A DNA stretch of 64,000 nt from Peribacillus saganii. GTDB taxonomy: Bacteria > Bacillota > Bacilli > Bacillales > DSM-1321. The DNA lies in NCBI RefSeq assembly GCF_003429095.1, contig NZ_QVTE01000033.1, positions 1 through 64,000 on the forward strand, given 5' to 3'. The notes beneath the pieces were generated by a model, which had not been told where the DNA came from, did not search any database, and saw only the letters and a list, made by a program, of their open reading frames with translations. Positions 1 to 9,552 of the stretch are shown here, one piece after another. A program made the translations under genes and the position numbers. Positions within the stretch are counted from its first letter, which is position 1; each line of letters starts with the position of its first letter.

Positions 1-264
1 GAGATGGTTACTTTAGACCAGCTTGTCCCACAGGACCATTTGGCCCATAAGATGGAAGCAGCCCTTGACTTCTCATTTATCTATGACTTGGTGACGGATG
101 TCTACTCGGAAGTGGGCCGCCCAAGTATTGACCCTGTAATCCTGATTAAACTCACTTTCATTCATTATACATTTGGCATTCGCTCTATGCGGCAGCTTAC
201 TTTCGCTGCCATGAATTTGAAGAAGATGGCAGACTGGACATGGCAAGGTCCAGAAATGGCCTAA
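1..264 (+). pseudogene. IS1182-type transposase remnant with internal deletion (left end cut by window)
   Basis: The reading frame is open from the window edge; the first ATG is at 4. About 60 residues match the N-terminal part of IS1182-family transposases (VTLDQLVPQDHL, GRPSIDPVILIKL, HYTFGIRSMRQ). Right after RSMRQ the sequence continues as LTFAAMNLKKMADWTW, which I know as the extreme C-terminus of the same family. The roughly 370 residues between them, including the catalytic DDE core, are missing, so this looks like an in-frame internal deletion. The product cannot be an active transposase. A strong hairpin follows at 326-363. The family assignment is from memory of family sequences; the junction is directly visible. 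Confidence 0.82.
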
Positions 265-325
265 TAAATAAGGCTAAGTGAGGTCCATTCACACTCAAAA
301 TAAGCAAAAATAGAAATAATCACTA

Positions 326-363
326 AAAAGGGGTTCGGAATGAGACCATTCCGAACCCCTTTT
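326..363. terminator. Perfect 17-bp hairpin downstream of the transposase remnant
   Basis: A 17-bp perfect stem (326-342 with 347-363) closes on a 4-base loop AGAC and is flanked by A and T runs. It could act as a bidirectional terminator or belong to the end of the insertion element. Confidence 0.7.
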
Positions 364-823
364 GTCGACAATCTGAGCAGGTCCATTTTGGATCTGCTTT
401 TTTCTTATCAGCTACTAAATCGGGTCCCAAAAAAGCGGATTAAACAGGTAGTTGATGCTATTGTGTTTTTGATGATAAATAAGCAAAGTTGACGATAACA
501 TTTATTAATGTTGATAAAAAATATGGGAAAGTTAACGATTCACTTGAAACGACTATACCCCGATAGAGTATAATTGAGCCGTTATCCTTTATCCATAAGG
601 AAAAGTTTACTAATAATCAATAATAAATTACATAATTGATGCTTCGCGTTGGTGGCTACTAACTTGGGTGATATAGAAATCAGATTTTTATACAAAGTGT
701 ACGAATTTTGGGGGTATTTTTTTGCCCATCCTGTAATATACCCCCTATTAAACCAAACCCATTTCCCTTTTAATTGACAAAGGGTATTTCCCTGGCGGAA
801 ATTATTTAATTCTTCCTGGCTTC
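364..823. other. Gene-free interval between the IS remnant and the EamA gene
   Basis: No open frame with a credible start and ribosome site is seen on either strand. The stretch is AT-rich. It probably holds the outer end of the IS element, since the sequence right after the hairpin (364-400) resembles IS-flank sequence, plus the trailer of the EamA gene. I do not see a clear terminator for that gene. Confidence 0.5.
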
Positions 824-1738
824 CTACCCATCCAGTATGCTTTCAGTGCCCTTTTCTTCAGTAAATCTGTTTCTTCTATTATAAAGAGCAACAGCCAGAA
901 GTATGAACCCTGCACCGGTTAATTGCAATGGTGATAGTTTTTCACCAAAGATAGCAAACCCTATGATCATTGCCGTCAATGGCTCAACTGTGGCAAGAAC
1001 CGCTGCCCTGCTGCTATCCATCGCCTGAAGGCCCCATGTATACAACAGATAAGCCAATACAGTTGATAGCAGGCTTAAACCAAGCACATTTAATATGATT
1101 CCAGTGTCAATAAAGAGCGGAGCCTTAATCCAAATTTTAGTAATCGGTAATAAAAACAAACTTGCTACGAAAAACGTATAGGCAGTAATGGTAAAGGTTT
1201 GGTACTTATCCAGTGCTGCCTTTCCAAAAATGCTGTACAAGGCATATCCAAGCCCTGAGCCAAGTCCTACAAGATACCCGGCCGGATTTCCCTGCTTTAG
1301 ACCTGATTCTAACGCTCCTGTCACAAGGAAACAGCCTGCAAGGGTACAGAAAAGAAGGACTATTTTCCTTACAGTGAATTTCTCATGTAAAAAAAGTACT
1401 GAGAGAACCATCACGAATACAGGCGCGGTGTATAAGAGAATCACAGCCGTAGAAATTGACAGCATGTTCATTGACGTAAAATAACACCAATTAAAGAAGA
1501 CGATGCTCAAAATCCCTGTTCCAACAAATAAATAAATATCTTTTATTTTAATCTTCAATAGATTTCTGTTCTTCAGCATCCCGATTAAGAGCAGAATGGC
1601 GCTTGATGCAACAACTCTTACTGTAACGATTTCCATGGACGAAAATCCAGCTTCCGCGAGGCCCTTAACGAAAATCCCAATTGCACCCCATAATGTTGCT
1701 GCAAACAGGATCGCCAAAGCTGGAAGAAAAAGTTTCAT
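824..1738 (-). CDS. EamA/DMT-family membrane transporter
   Basis: A 304-residue polytopic membrane protein with about ten hydrophobic segments arranged as two EamA repeats, the usual build of drug/metabolite transporters. The first helix carries the ATLWGAIGIF motif and the second repeat has the family-typical GLGYALYSIFGK and LEPLTAMIIG-like (VEPLTAMIIG) segments. The substrate cannot be told from sequence. The start at 1738 is chosen because an AAGGTGAA ribosome site lies 8-9 bases upstream; an in-frame TTG at 1744 is less well placed. It starts 12 bases after the carboxypeptidase gene ends, so both are probably co-transcribed. Confidence 0.88.
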   Translation of the reverse strand: MKLFLPALAILFAATLWGAIGIFVKGLAEAGFSSMEIVTVRVVASSAILLLIGMLKNRNLLKIKIKDIYLFVGTGILSIVFFNWCYFTSMNMLSISTAVILLYTAPVFVMVLSVLFLHEKFTVRKIVLLFCTLAGCFLVTGALESGLKQGNPAGYLVGLGSGLGYALYSIFGKAALDKYQTFTITAYTFFVASLFLLPITKIWIKAPLFIDTGIILNVLGLSLLSTVLAYLLYTWGLQAMDSSRAAVLATVEPLTAMIIGFAIFGEKLSPLQLTGAGFILLAVALYNRRNRFTEEKGTESILDG

Positions 1739-1750
1739 TCGCAATTCACC

Positions 1751-3274
1751 TTAGCTTTCGTTTTGCAGCTTATAAACACTCCTGTATTTCTCCTCGAGAT
1801 ATTCAATTAAATAATTGGCATTAAGGCCTTCTCCTGTAGTATCCATCAAAATTTCTAGCGGTTTCTTTGTTTTTCCATACTTATGGATCTTTTCCGTGAG
1901 CCATTTTTTAATTGGTGCTATACTCCCTGCCTTCAACAATCTATCAAATTCAGGTATATCTTTTAACATGGCAGCCTTGAATTGAGCTGCATACATATAG
2001 CCAAGCGCATAGGAAGGGAAATAGCCAAAGCTTCCATCAGACCAGTGCACGTCCTGCAGCACTCCCTCTGCGTCGTTTTCCGGGCGGACCCCGAGATACT
2101 CCTCATATTTTTTATTCCATACCGCTGGCAGATCACTTACTTCCAGTTCATCATTTATCAAGGCTTTCTCAATTTCGTACCGGATCATGATATGGAGAGG
2201 ATAAGTCAATTCGTCTGCCTCAATCCGGATCAATGATGGCTTTGATTCATTGATTGCCCTGTAGAAATCCTCCACACTAACATTTGCAAATTGATCTCCA
2301 GTATATTTTTTAAGGAGATCATATTCCTTTTGCCAAAAACTAAAATTGCGTCCGATAAAGTTTTCAAAGAATAGCGATTGCGATTCATGAATCCCCATGG
2401 ATGTTCCATCGGCAAGCGGGGTTCCAGTCAATTTACTATCAATATTCTGTTCATACACAGCATGGCCGCACTCATGAATCGTACCAAATACCGCAGTCCT
2501 AAAGTCGTTTTCATCATATTTTGTTGTAATTCTCACATCTCCTGGATTCAAGCCAATCGCAAATGGATGAACTGTTTCATCCAGCCTTCCCGCATCAAAA
2601 TCATAACCAAGCTCCTTTAAGATTTCGATACTAAATTCCTTCTGTTTCTCTTTTGGGAATCTTTTAAATAAAAAAGATGTTTCCGGCTTGTTTGGATTAT
2701 CTGCAATATCCTTTACAAGAGGTACAATTCTTTCCCTGAGCTTGCCAAATACATCGTCAAGAATTTCTATTGTCATGCCAGGCTCATACATATCCAGCAA
2801 CGTGTCATATTTATTATTTTCGTAGCCCCAATAGGAAACGAATTTTTTTATATACGCAACAATCTGCTCTAAATATGGCTGAAAAAGGCTGAAATCAGAT
2901 TTTTCTTTTGCTTCTTCCCAGACAGATTGGGACTTTGACTGAAGAACAACGTATTGTTTATATTCATCAGCAGGAATTTTTTTGTTTCTTTCATATTCCT
3001 TTTTACATTCCTGAACCAGTTTGTTCGTTACCTCATCCAGCTTTCTTATCGCTTCCTGATTGGATAGGCGGGCAATATAGGAGGCCATTTCTTCACTTGT
3101 AGTCATGCTGAAAACCTCTGACGACAAAATGCCAATAACCTCGGCTCTTTGTTCTATCCCTTTTTTGGGTGCTCCTGTCCGCATATCCCAATACACCAAT
3201 CCAAGTGCTTCACTATACGCAGATATCTTTTTCACGTACTCCACAAATTCTCTTTTAACTTTATCAATAGACAC
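1751..3274 (-). CDS. ypwA: M32-family metallocarboxypeptidase (thermostable carboxypeptidase 1 type)
   Basis: A 507-residue cytosolic zinc carboxypeptidase that removes C-terminal residues from peptides. All M32 signature blocks are visible in order: HPF, DVRIT, the zinc motif HECGH near residue 266, HESQS, IRIEADE and GVLQDVHW. Length equals that of the B. subtilis protein YpwA. Translation starts at a GTG preceded by GGGGG with a 7-base gap. YpwA also lies close to ypvA in B. subtilis, so the location supports the name. Confidence 0.93.
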   Translation of the reverse strand: MSIDKVKREFVEYVKKISAYSEALGLVYWDMRTGAPKKGIEQRAEVIGILSSEVFSMTTSEEMASYIARLSNQEAIRKLDEVTNKLVQECKKEYERNKKIPADEYKQYVVLQSKSQSVWEEAKEKSDFSLFQPYLEQIVAYIKKFVSYWGYENNKYDTLLDMYEPGMTIEILDDVFGKLRERIVPLVKDIADNPNKPETSFLFKRFPKEKQKEFSIEILKELGYDFDAGRLDETVHPFAIGLNPGDVRITTKYDENDFRTAVFGTIHECGHAVYEQNIDSKLTGTPLADGTSMGIHESQSLFFENFIGRNFSFWQKEYDLLKKYTGDQFANVSVEDFYRAINESKPSLIRIEADELTYPLHIMIRYEIEKALINDELEVSDLPAVWNKKYEEYLGVRPENDAEGVLQDVHWSDGSFGYFPSYALGYMYAAQFKAAMLKDIPEFDRLLKAGSIAPIKKWLTEKIHKYGKTKKPLEILMDTTGEGLNANYLIEYLEEKYRSVYKLQNES

Positions 3275-3536
3275 AAATACGCCCCCTTATCTTAGCACCA
3301 GGAATGTACCTCTTATAGAACTTTATCGTCCTGGCATAACTTCCACGGCTTTAGCCCAGGCATCACCAATGGGCAAAGGAAAATCCTTATTTTACCTTTC
3401 ACACCCTCCCATTTTATCATAACAGCCAACAAAATTAGTCATGGTTTATTCCTGGATTTTCATTACTATAATATTTCTTACTACTTTCAATTAATGCTAC
3501 GATAAAAGAAAATATTTAGCGGAGGGACTGACTGCC

Positions 3537-3680
3537 ATGCTAGAACCGGTTGGCGGGTGCAAAAGTTGCGGCCGACGCATATACTGCAGAGATGGGTTTT
3601 TTGACGGGGTAAAACAGGACGGTGAAATATACTGCTTCTCATGTGTTGAAAGTATGGATGAAAAAGATGTTAAAGAATAA
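3537..3680 (+). CDS. Small zinc-ribbon-like protein (47 aa)
   Basis: A 47-codon ATG frame with a GGAGGG ribosome site about 9 bases upstream. The product has CKSCG near the N-terminus, a lone Cys at residue 17 and CFSC near residue 33, so two CxxC knuckles about 25 residues apart as in small zinc ribbons. The tail is acidic (ESMDEKDVKE). It is transcribed toward ypvA and followed by the hairpin at 3730-3766. I do not recognise a named family; metal binding is inferred from cysteine spacing. Confidence 0.72.
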   Translation: MLEPVGGCKSCGRRIYCRDGFFDGVKQDGEIYCFSCVESMDEKDVKE

Positions 3681-3729
3681 ACAGATTAATATATTTATCC
3701 TGTCCTGAATATGCTTGCTGCATCTGCAA

Positions 3730-3766
3730 AAAGACCCGCACTGCCATTTCAGGAGTGCGGGTCTTT
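3730..3766. terminator. Bidirectional terminator between the zinc-ribbon gene and ypvA
   Basis: A 13-bp perfect stem AAAGACCCGCACT / AGTGCGGGTCTTT with an 11-base loop, lying between two convergent genes. Confidence 0.85.
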
Positions 3767-3770
3767 GGCT

Positions 3771-5681
3771 TTATAAGGTTGGCAATACAGACTTAATTTT
3801 AGCATCAGTGCGCTCATCTAAATCATCAGGAAGCAATATATGCACGGAACCTTCATCCTGAGACGTTCGAATAAGGCGTCCAATTCCCTGCCGCAGCCTG
3901 AGAAGCATGTATGGCATGTCTACATCCTCTAATGGATTAGCGGACGATTGCCTTTTAGCCTCAAACACCGGATCATTTGGAGGATATGGAAGCGAAAAGA
4001 TGATCACATTCTTTAGAGACTCCCCTGGGATGTCCAAACCTTCCCAAAGATGATACGAAAGCAGCACGGAATGCTCCTCTTCCTGAAACCTTCTAACCAG
4101 CTCGCTAATTTCCATATCACCTTCATAATAAAATGGATATGGCGAATCGGCCGCATTTGCCTTAAACCATTGCAGATCTTCCTGAGAACGAAACAGGACA
4201 AGTGTCCGTCCTTCCGAATCATGAATGCTTTTAAGAGCATAGTTCATTTTGCTTTCTCGGTCCTCTGCTTTAAATTCAGGCAAATTCATCTGCATTACTT
4301 CAGTGTAATCAAAAGGTGATTCGACGCTGAAACTGAGGTAATCGCTAATGCCCAGACTGCTTGCGATATAATCAAACGATTTATCCTCTGAAAGCGTTGC
4401 TGAAGAAAAAACATATGGAATTTTCTTTGAGAATACCTCTTCACCCAGGATGTCCTGCACCAGTCGCGGCATAATGACGAGTGTATTTGATTGCGCATGC
4501 TGTTCAAACCAGCTGACCGCCTGTTTGTCATTTAAGAATAGTGACATTGAGTAGCCAAACTGCTCCAAAAACTCCTCTGTTACCTTTAAATCATATTCAT
4601 TTATCGTGTACATTTCCGCTTCGAAGACAAGGCTTTCTTCTAATTCCTCCACTTTTCGGTGAAGAGATTCACCGCATTTTTTCAGCGCAGATGATGAAAT
4701 GATGGTATGGCGGTTGGAACCTGTGACAGGAATGGAGTGCTTTTGCAATAAAGCAAAAAACTCTTCATTCATGTCTATAAGGTCCTCAATGATATATAAA
4801 GTTTCATCGCGGACATCGTTTGCCATAAGTCCTTGGAGTATGGTCGACAAAGTGTTATCAGCGACTTTATAGGTAAGTGCCTTTTGGGCCGAAAACTCCA
4901 GCAGATGCCCTTCGTCAAAAACCACACAGCTGTGTTCTGGAAGCAGGGGCAGTTGTCCTTCTCGTTTCCTGGCGTCTTTTGTCCAAATATGCTCCATATA
5001 GAAATCATGGGAGCAAATAATCAGATCGGCGGCTTTACGGTAATAATCTCGAAAAAGTGTCTGTCCGCAGCGATGCCGCTTTTCACAGCTGAAACAACTT
5101 TGAAGCTGATCCCACCCAACTTTTGACCATTCTTCATCATTTACATAAGGATACTCTTTACGGTCACCATATGGTGTGTAGGAAACCATTGAGCTCCCTT
5201 CATTCACAAACCCAGGCAGCTCATCATATAGGCGGTCGATCGTTTCAGAATCTTCATTTGATACTGCATAATCGAGCTTTTTTAAACAAAGGTATTGGTC
5301 ATGATATTTGGCAAGGCGGACGTCAACGGAGATATCCAGTGCATTTTTAATTTTTGCAATATCCCCTTCCTCCTTCACCAGCTGCTCAATTAATGTTTCA
5401 TCTGCACATGAAATAATCGCGGGCTTATTCGTATATCTTGCATAACAGATGGCATATAACAAATAAACGAGGGTTTTTCCAGTGCCTACACCTGCTTCCG
5501 CAAAAATGACTTCTTTATCCTTGAAAGCTTTTTCCAGCTGGAAAGCCATAAATACCTGCTCATCACGGAGCTCAAATCCTTTTTCCGGCAGAATATCATA
5601 AAAGACATCGCCAATCCATTCGGAGAATTTTTCATAAAAGGAATCACTTTTTGAAACAGTAAATGGCAATGTTTGAAGCAT
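3771..5681 (-). CDS. ypvA: DinG/XPD-like ATP-dependent helicase YpvA
   Basis: A 636-residue superfamily 2 helicase of the Rad3/XPD/DinG group. The Walker A motif GVGTGKTLVYLL is near residue 65, the DEAH-box variant is VFDEGH, and motif VI is RQGIGRLIR near the C-terminus. Between Walker A and DEGH is a cysteine cluster (CLKK, CFSC, RHRCG) that fits the 4Fe-4S site of this helicase family. It lacks the exonuclease domain of the other DinG in this window (28830-31628). The start has GGGGAG upstream. Expected to unwind DNA 5'-3' in repair; its role in Bacillus is poorly defined. Confidence 0.92.
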   Translation of the reverse strand: MLQTLPFTVSKSDSFYEKFSEWIGDVFYDILPEKGFELRDEQVFMAFQLEKAFKDKEVIFAEAGVGTGKTLVYLLYAICYARYTNKPAIISCADETLIEQLVKEEGDIAKIKNALDISVDVRLAKYHDQYLCLKKLDYAVSNEDSETIDRLYDELPGFVNEGSSMVSYTPYGDRKEYPYVNDEEWSKVGWDQLQSCFSCEKRHRCGQTLFRDYYRKAADLIICSHDFYMEHIWTKDARKREGQLPLLPEHSCVVFDEGHLLEFSAQKALTYKVADNTLSTILQGLMANDVRDETLYIIEDLIDMNEEFFALLQKHSIPVTGSNRHTIISSSALKKCGESLHRKVEELEESLVFEAEMYTINEYDLKVTEEFLEQFGYSMSLFLNDKQAVSWFEQHAQSNTLVIMPRLVQDILGEEVFSKKIPYVFSSATLSEDKSFDYIASSLGISDYLSFSVESPFDYTEVMQMNLPEFKAEDRESKMNYALKSIHDSEGRTLVLFRSQEDLQWFKANAADSPYPFYYEGDMEISELVRRFQEEEHSVLLSYHLWEGLDIPGESLKNVIIFSLPYPPNDPVFEAKRQSSANPLEDVDMPYMLLRLRQGIGRLIRTSQDEGSVHILLPDDLDERTDAKIKSVLPTL

Positions 5682-5775
5682 TCTATTCTCCCCTTTATAA
5701 CCCCTAATAGATATGGGGACTAATAACCCTTAGGCATAAAATTAAATTATTGCTGAATCTCTTATGATAGTCAAG

Positions 5776-5807
5776 AAAAAACCTTGCCATAGGTAAGGCA
5801 AGGTTTT
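5776..5807 (-). terminator. Terminator downstream of the 57-aa gene
   Basis: Stem AAAACCTTGCC / GGCAAGGTTTT (11 bp) with an 8-base loop. On the minus strand it is followed by a run of T. Its core resembles three other terminators in this window (see findings). Confidence 0.75.
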
Positions 5808-5885
5808 GAGAAATGTTTTGGCGGAAAGCAAAATCCGCGTCAGCTTTTTTAATTCAAATAAAGCTCGAAAAATGTAAACAACCAA

Positions 5886-6059
5886 TTAATCGAGATTATT
5901 CTGCTGCTGAAGCTGGAAGGTCAGTGCCTGAAGCATATTTTTTTCGGCTTCCCTCAGTCCACTCATGCCTTTTTCGCAGTTTCCTTCCAGTCGAATTTTT
6001 TCATATGATGTAAACAGCGCCTTTGTAATCAATTCGAAATCTGCCATTCTTTCCTGCAT
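5886..6059 (-). CDS. Conserved small hypothetical protein (57 aa)
   Basis: A small charged, helical protein starting MQERMADFELITKALF and ending with a Q/N-rich tail. The start at 6059 is chosen because GGAGAGGAG lies 7 bases upstream; the longer frame beginning at 6095 has no ribosome site. It sits between the THUMP methyltransferase and ypvA and shares their direction, with a terminator after it. No motif points to a function. Confidence 0.65.
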   Translation of the reverse strand: MQERMADFELITKALFTSYEKIRLEGNCEKGMSGLREAEKNMLQALTFQLQQQNNLD

Positions 6060-6134
6060 TGGATCGCTCCTCTCCAATAAAAAAGATAATCTCATTTTAT
6101 GCAGGAGCTGGGCGCTGTATACATCATCTTTTAC

Positions 6135-7271
6135 TTATTTCCTCGGAGGCCTTGGACCGAAAAACTGATGGTAGTCCGTCCGGATAAAACCATTAAACAG
6201 CTTCCGTTTTTTCGTCGCTTGCTTTCCATAAAATTTTTCAAAATCAGGATGGGAGGTGATAATATAAACCGACCACGTATCAAGTTTTTCAAACGTTTTT
6301 CCCATTTGCCGATACATTTGCTCAACGGCATGTTTTTCACCGAGGCGTTCTCCGTACGGAGGATTCCCGACAATGACACCATATTCCTTTTTTGATGTAA
6401 CATCGCTGACCTGCATTTGCTTAAATTGCAGCAGGTCCCCAAGGCCGGCTTCAACGCTATTGTTCTTTGCAATTTCTATCATTTTATGGTCTATATCGTA
6501 GCCAGCAATATCTAGCTGCTGGTCATAATTGGCGAGATCTTCAGCTTCGATCCGTGCTTCACCCCAGACCTTTTCGCCCATCCATTCCCACTTTTCCGAT
6601 GCGAACTCGCGATTAAATCCCGGAGCAATATTTTGTCCTATCAATGCTGCTTCAATCGGTATTGTTCCTGAACCGCAGAACGGATCGATAAATGGTCGGT
6701 CAGGATGCCAGTTTGTGAGCAAGATAAGAGCAGCGGCAAGTGTTTCTTTTAAAGGGGCTTCCCCTTGTCCAGTCCGGTAGCCGCGCTTATGCAATCCGGC
6801 CCCGCTGGTGTCTATGGTGAGAGTTACGGTATCCTTCAGGATAGCGACTTCAATTTTATATAAAGCTCCTGTTTCTTCAAACCATCTTTCACGTCTATAA
6901 TGCTTTTTTAATCGGTCTACAATGGCTTTTTTAACTATCGCCTGACAATCAGGCACAGAATAAAGCGTCGATTTTACAGATTTCCCAGAAACAGGAAATT
7001 CTGCATCCTCCGGCAAATATCTTTCCCAATCAAGGGCTTTCGTTTTTTCGAAAAGATCGTCAAATGTTTTTGCCTCAAACTCGCCGACCTTGATTTTGAC
7101 CCGGTCTGCCGTTCTCAGCCAAAGGTTAGATTTGGCGATGGCCTGCTCGTCACCTTTAAAGCTAATTCTACCATTTTCCACTTCACATTCGTAGCCCAGT
7201 TTCCTGACTTCGCCTGCAACGATTGACTCTAGTCCCATGGCTGAAGTTGCAATTAAATCATAAGTTTTCAA
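6135..7271 (-). CDS. ypsC: THUMP-domain class I SAM-dependent rRNA (guanine-N2) methyltransferase
   Basis: A 378-residue protein with an N-terminal ferredoxin-like/THUMP region (about 1-160), then a UPF0020-type methyltransferase domain. DPFCGSGTIPIEAAL is the SAM-binding loop and NPPYGERLG is the NPPY catalytic motif of base-amino methyltransferases. This matches the B. subtilis YpsC/RlmL-like family, predicted to make m2G in 23S rRNA; the exact target is inferred from the family. Translation starts at a TTG with an AGGGTGA site upstream. It ends close to the 57-aa gene. Confidence 0.9.
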   Translation of the reverse strand: MKTYDLIATSAMGLESIVAGEVRKLGYECEVENGRISFKGDEQAIAKSNLWLRTADRVKIKVGEFEAKTFDDLFEKTKALDWERYLPEDAEFPVSGKSVKSTLYSVPDCQAIVKKAIVDRLKKHYRRERWFEETGALYKIEVAILKDTVTLTIDTSGAGLHKRGYRTGQGEAPLKETLAAALILLTNWHPDRPFIDPFCGSGTIPIEAALIGQNIAPGFNREFASEKWEWMGEKVWGEARIEAEDLANYDQQLDIAGYDIDHKMIEIAKNNSVEAGLGDLLQFKQMQVSDVTSKKEYGVIVGNPPYGERLGEKHAVEQMYRQMGKTFEKLDTWSVYIITSHPDFEKFYGKQATKKRKLFNGFIRTDYHQFFGPRPPRK

Positions 7272-7280
7272 TAAATCACC

Positions 7281-9356
7281 CTATTTCATTATAGCTTGTG
7301 GATCCCATGTTTCTAAGAAAAATAATAAATCATTCCATGATACTGGCTTTGTAATATAATATCCCTGGATAATATCGCATTTCTCCCTGGCCAGGAATCT
7401 TAAGTGCTTTTCCCGTTCTACTCCCTCAGCTATTACCACTAAGTTCAGGGTATGGGCCATCGTAATAATAGCCTGAACAATTGACGCATCCTCTTTATAT
7501 GCCGATAGCTTCTTTATAAAGCTTTGGTCAATTTTTAATCTGTCAATCGGAAGCCTGTGCAGATAACTCAACGACGAATATCCTGTACCAAAATCATCAA
7601 TGGACAGCTTAATTCCCAATTGTTTTAGCTTCACCAACTTATTATTCGCTTCAGGGGCATTTGGCATAATGATGCTTTCAGTTATCTCCAAATCAACGCA
7701 ATGAGGAAAAATGTTTGTATGCTGAATGATATCAGAAATGTTTTTCACGAAATCATCCTGGTTAAAATGGATGCCCGAAATGTTAATGCTGACTTTAAGA
7801 CCATTATAGCCCATAATATGAAGACTTTTAATATCGTCACAGGCCTGCTTGATCACCCATTCGCTGATAGGAACGATTAACCCTGTCTCCTCTGCAATCG
7901 GAATGAATTCAGCAGGGGATATACGGCCGAGCTCAGATGAATTCCAGCGGAGCAATGCTTCCACACCTTCTATTTGGCCATTGGTCAGATTGACGAGCGG
8001 ATGATACTGCAAAAACAGCTCCTTTTTTTCAACTGCCCTTCGAAGGCCGTTCTCAAGGACCATTTGCCTTGTTTCATTTTCCATCCGCAAACCGGTATGG
8101 TAAAGCTCAAAATTGTTTTTACCGTTGGCTTTTGCCTGGTACATTGCCCTGTCAGCATTCTTTATTAGTGAATCAATGTTATCGCCATCAAAAGGAAAAA
8201 GCCCCACACCAATACTAGCCGATGTGTACACCTCTTGCTCGTGCAGGATGAATGGCTGCTGAAGCGATTTAATGATATCCTGGCATACCGAAACAGCTTC
8301 CCGCGCATGTTTGATGTTTGGCAAAACGATAACAAATTCATCGCCTCCGAGACGTGCAATAATATCTTTGCTCTTCAACAGGCCCTTTAATCGGGAATAT
8401 ACCTTCTTTAAGAGTAAGTCACCATAATTATGCCCCAATGTATCGTTTATAAGCTTGAACCTGTCCAAATCCAAAAATAACACGGCCAATATTTGATTAT
8501 ACTTTTTTGCGGTTATCAGCAGACGTTCCAGCCTTTTATTAAGCAGATATCTATTCGCGGCTCCTGTCAGCACATCATAATGAGCAAGTTTACGCAGCTG
8601 ATCCTCTGCTTGCTTTTGTTCAGTAATGTCCGAAAAGACAGCCAAGTAATTCGTCAGTGCTCCCCCTTCATCCAGAATAGAGCTGATGGTCAGCCATTCA
8701 GGAAAGACCTCACCGCTTTTTCGTTTATTCCAAATTTCGCCTTTCCAGCGGCCTTTTTCGCCTATCTCCCGCCACATATCACGGTAAAACTGTTCATTGT
8801 GCAAGCCCGATTGCAGGATACTTGGTGTATTTCCTAACGCTTCATCCTCAGTATAACCGGTAACAATTTGAAAAGCAGGATTTACGTACAAAATTCTGCC
8901 TTTTGCATCCGTAAAGAGGACTCCTTCACTAATATTTTCATATATTTTGTCAGCTAAACGCCTCTGTTCTTCTGCCTTTTTTTGAGGCGATATATCTTCA
9001 AAAAAGACAAGATAACAAACATTACGGACATATTTTTCGCATTTCTGAATTTTCATCCTGTCTGTGTAAATCTCTCCATTTTTGCGAACCTTCTCAGTTT
9101 CACCGGTCCATGTATCAAATTTTTCGGTCTTCTCCCATATATTTATGTATTCTTGATGAGAGTAAAAAAGCTTTTGAAAAGAGATCCCTTTCAACTCTGC
9201 TTCTGAGAAGCCAGTGATCTTTTCAGCCGAGCTATTAATATCCATAATTTCACCCGAATGGTTTAACACAAAGACACCCTCTTGCATATGCTGATAAACC
9301 AGATCAGCAAAAGAAAAGTGATCTTCAAGTCCCAAAAAAGAATGATCTACAATCAT
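7281..9356 (-). CDS. PAS-PAS-GGDEF-EAL cyclic-di-GMP signalling protein
   Basis: A 691-residue soluble protein with two PAS sensor domains (about 15-125 and 135-255), GGDEF (about 260-425) and EAL (about 435-685). The cyclase motif RLGGDEF is intact, but the product-inhibition site is KSKD instead of RxxD. The EAL domain keeps its key elements (EALLRW, LEITES, DDFGTGYSSL, AEGVE), so phosphodiesterase activity is likely; net activity cannot be predicted. No transmembrane segment is seen, so PAS must sense a cytosolic or diffusible signal. Start 9356 follows GGGGGG by 8 bases. B. subtilis has no such gene next to ypsC, so it is an insertion relative to that genome. Confidence 0.92.
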   Translation of the reverse strand: MIVDHSFLGLEDHFSFADLVYQHMQEGVFVLNHSGEIMDINSSAEKITGFSEAELKGISFQKLFYSHQEYINIWEKTEKFDTWTGETEKVRKNGEIYTDRMKIQKCEKYVRNVCYLVFFEDISPQKKAEEQRRLADKIYENISEGVLFTDAKGRILYVNPAFQIVTGYTEDEALGNTPSILQSGLHNEQFYRDMWREIGEKGRWKGEIWNKRKSGEVFPEWLTISSILDEGGALTNYLAVFSDITEQKQAEDQLRKLAHYDVLTGAANRYLLNKRLERLLITAKKYNQILAVLFLDLDRFKLINDTLGHNYGDLLLKKVYSRLKGLLKSKDIIARLGGDEFVIVLPNIKHAREAVSVCQDIIKSLQQPFILHEQEVYTSASIGVGLFPFDGDNIDSLIKNADRAMYQAKANGKNNFELYHTGLRMENETRQMVLENGLRRAVEKKELFLQYHPLVNLTNGQIEGVEALLRWNSSELGRISPAEFIPIAEETGLIVPISEWVIKQACDDIKSLHIMGYNGLKVSINISGIHFNQDDFVKNISDIIQHTNIFPHCVDLEITESIIMPNAPEANNKLVKLKQLGIKLSIDDFGTGYSSLSYLHRLPIDRLKIDQSFIKKLSAYKEDASIVQAIITMAHTLNLVVIAEGVEREKHLRFLAREKCDIIQGYYITKPVSWNDLLFFLETWDPQAIMK

Positions 9357-9394
9357 CAAAGCTTCCCCCCGAATCAAACGATGTGTCTTAAAAC

Positions 9395-9400
9395 ATTATA
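9395..9400 (-). promoter_or_regulatory. Extended -10 promoter of the GGDEF-EAL gene
   Basis: The minus strand reads TTGGTATAAT, a perfect -10 with a TG extension, about 40 bases before the chosen start codon. No convincing -35 is seen, as allowed for extended -10 promoters. Confidence 0.5.
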
Positions 9401-9552
9401 CCAATAATGAAAATGTAATTTATTGAATAAATATGTATCTTTTTCAAATCCCGGGGGTCTTTTCACAAAAATGTCGAAATTTGTTTGATTCTGTATGCAG
9501 GTAAAATTATTAATAAAAATGCAGCGCTGAAAAGTCAAAGCCTAATTGGCAA

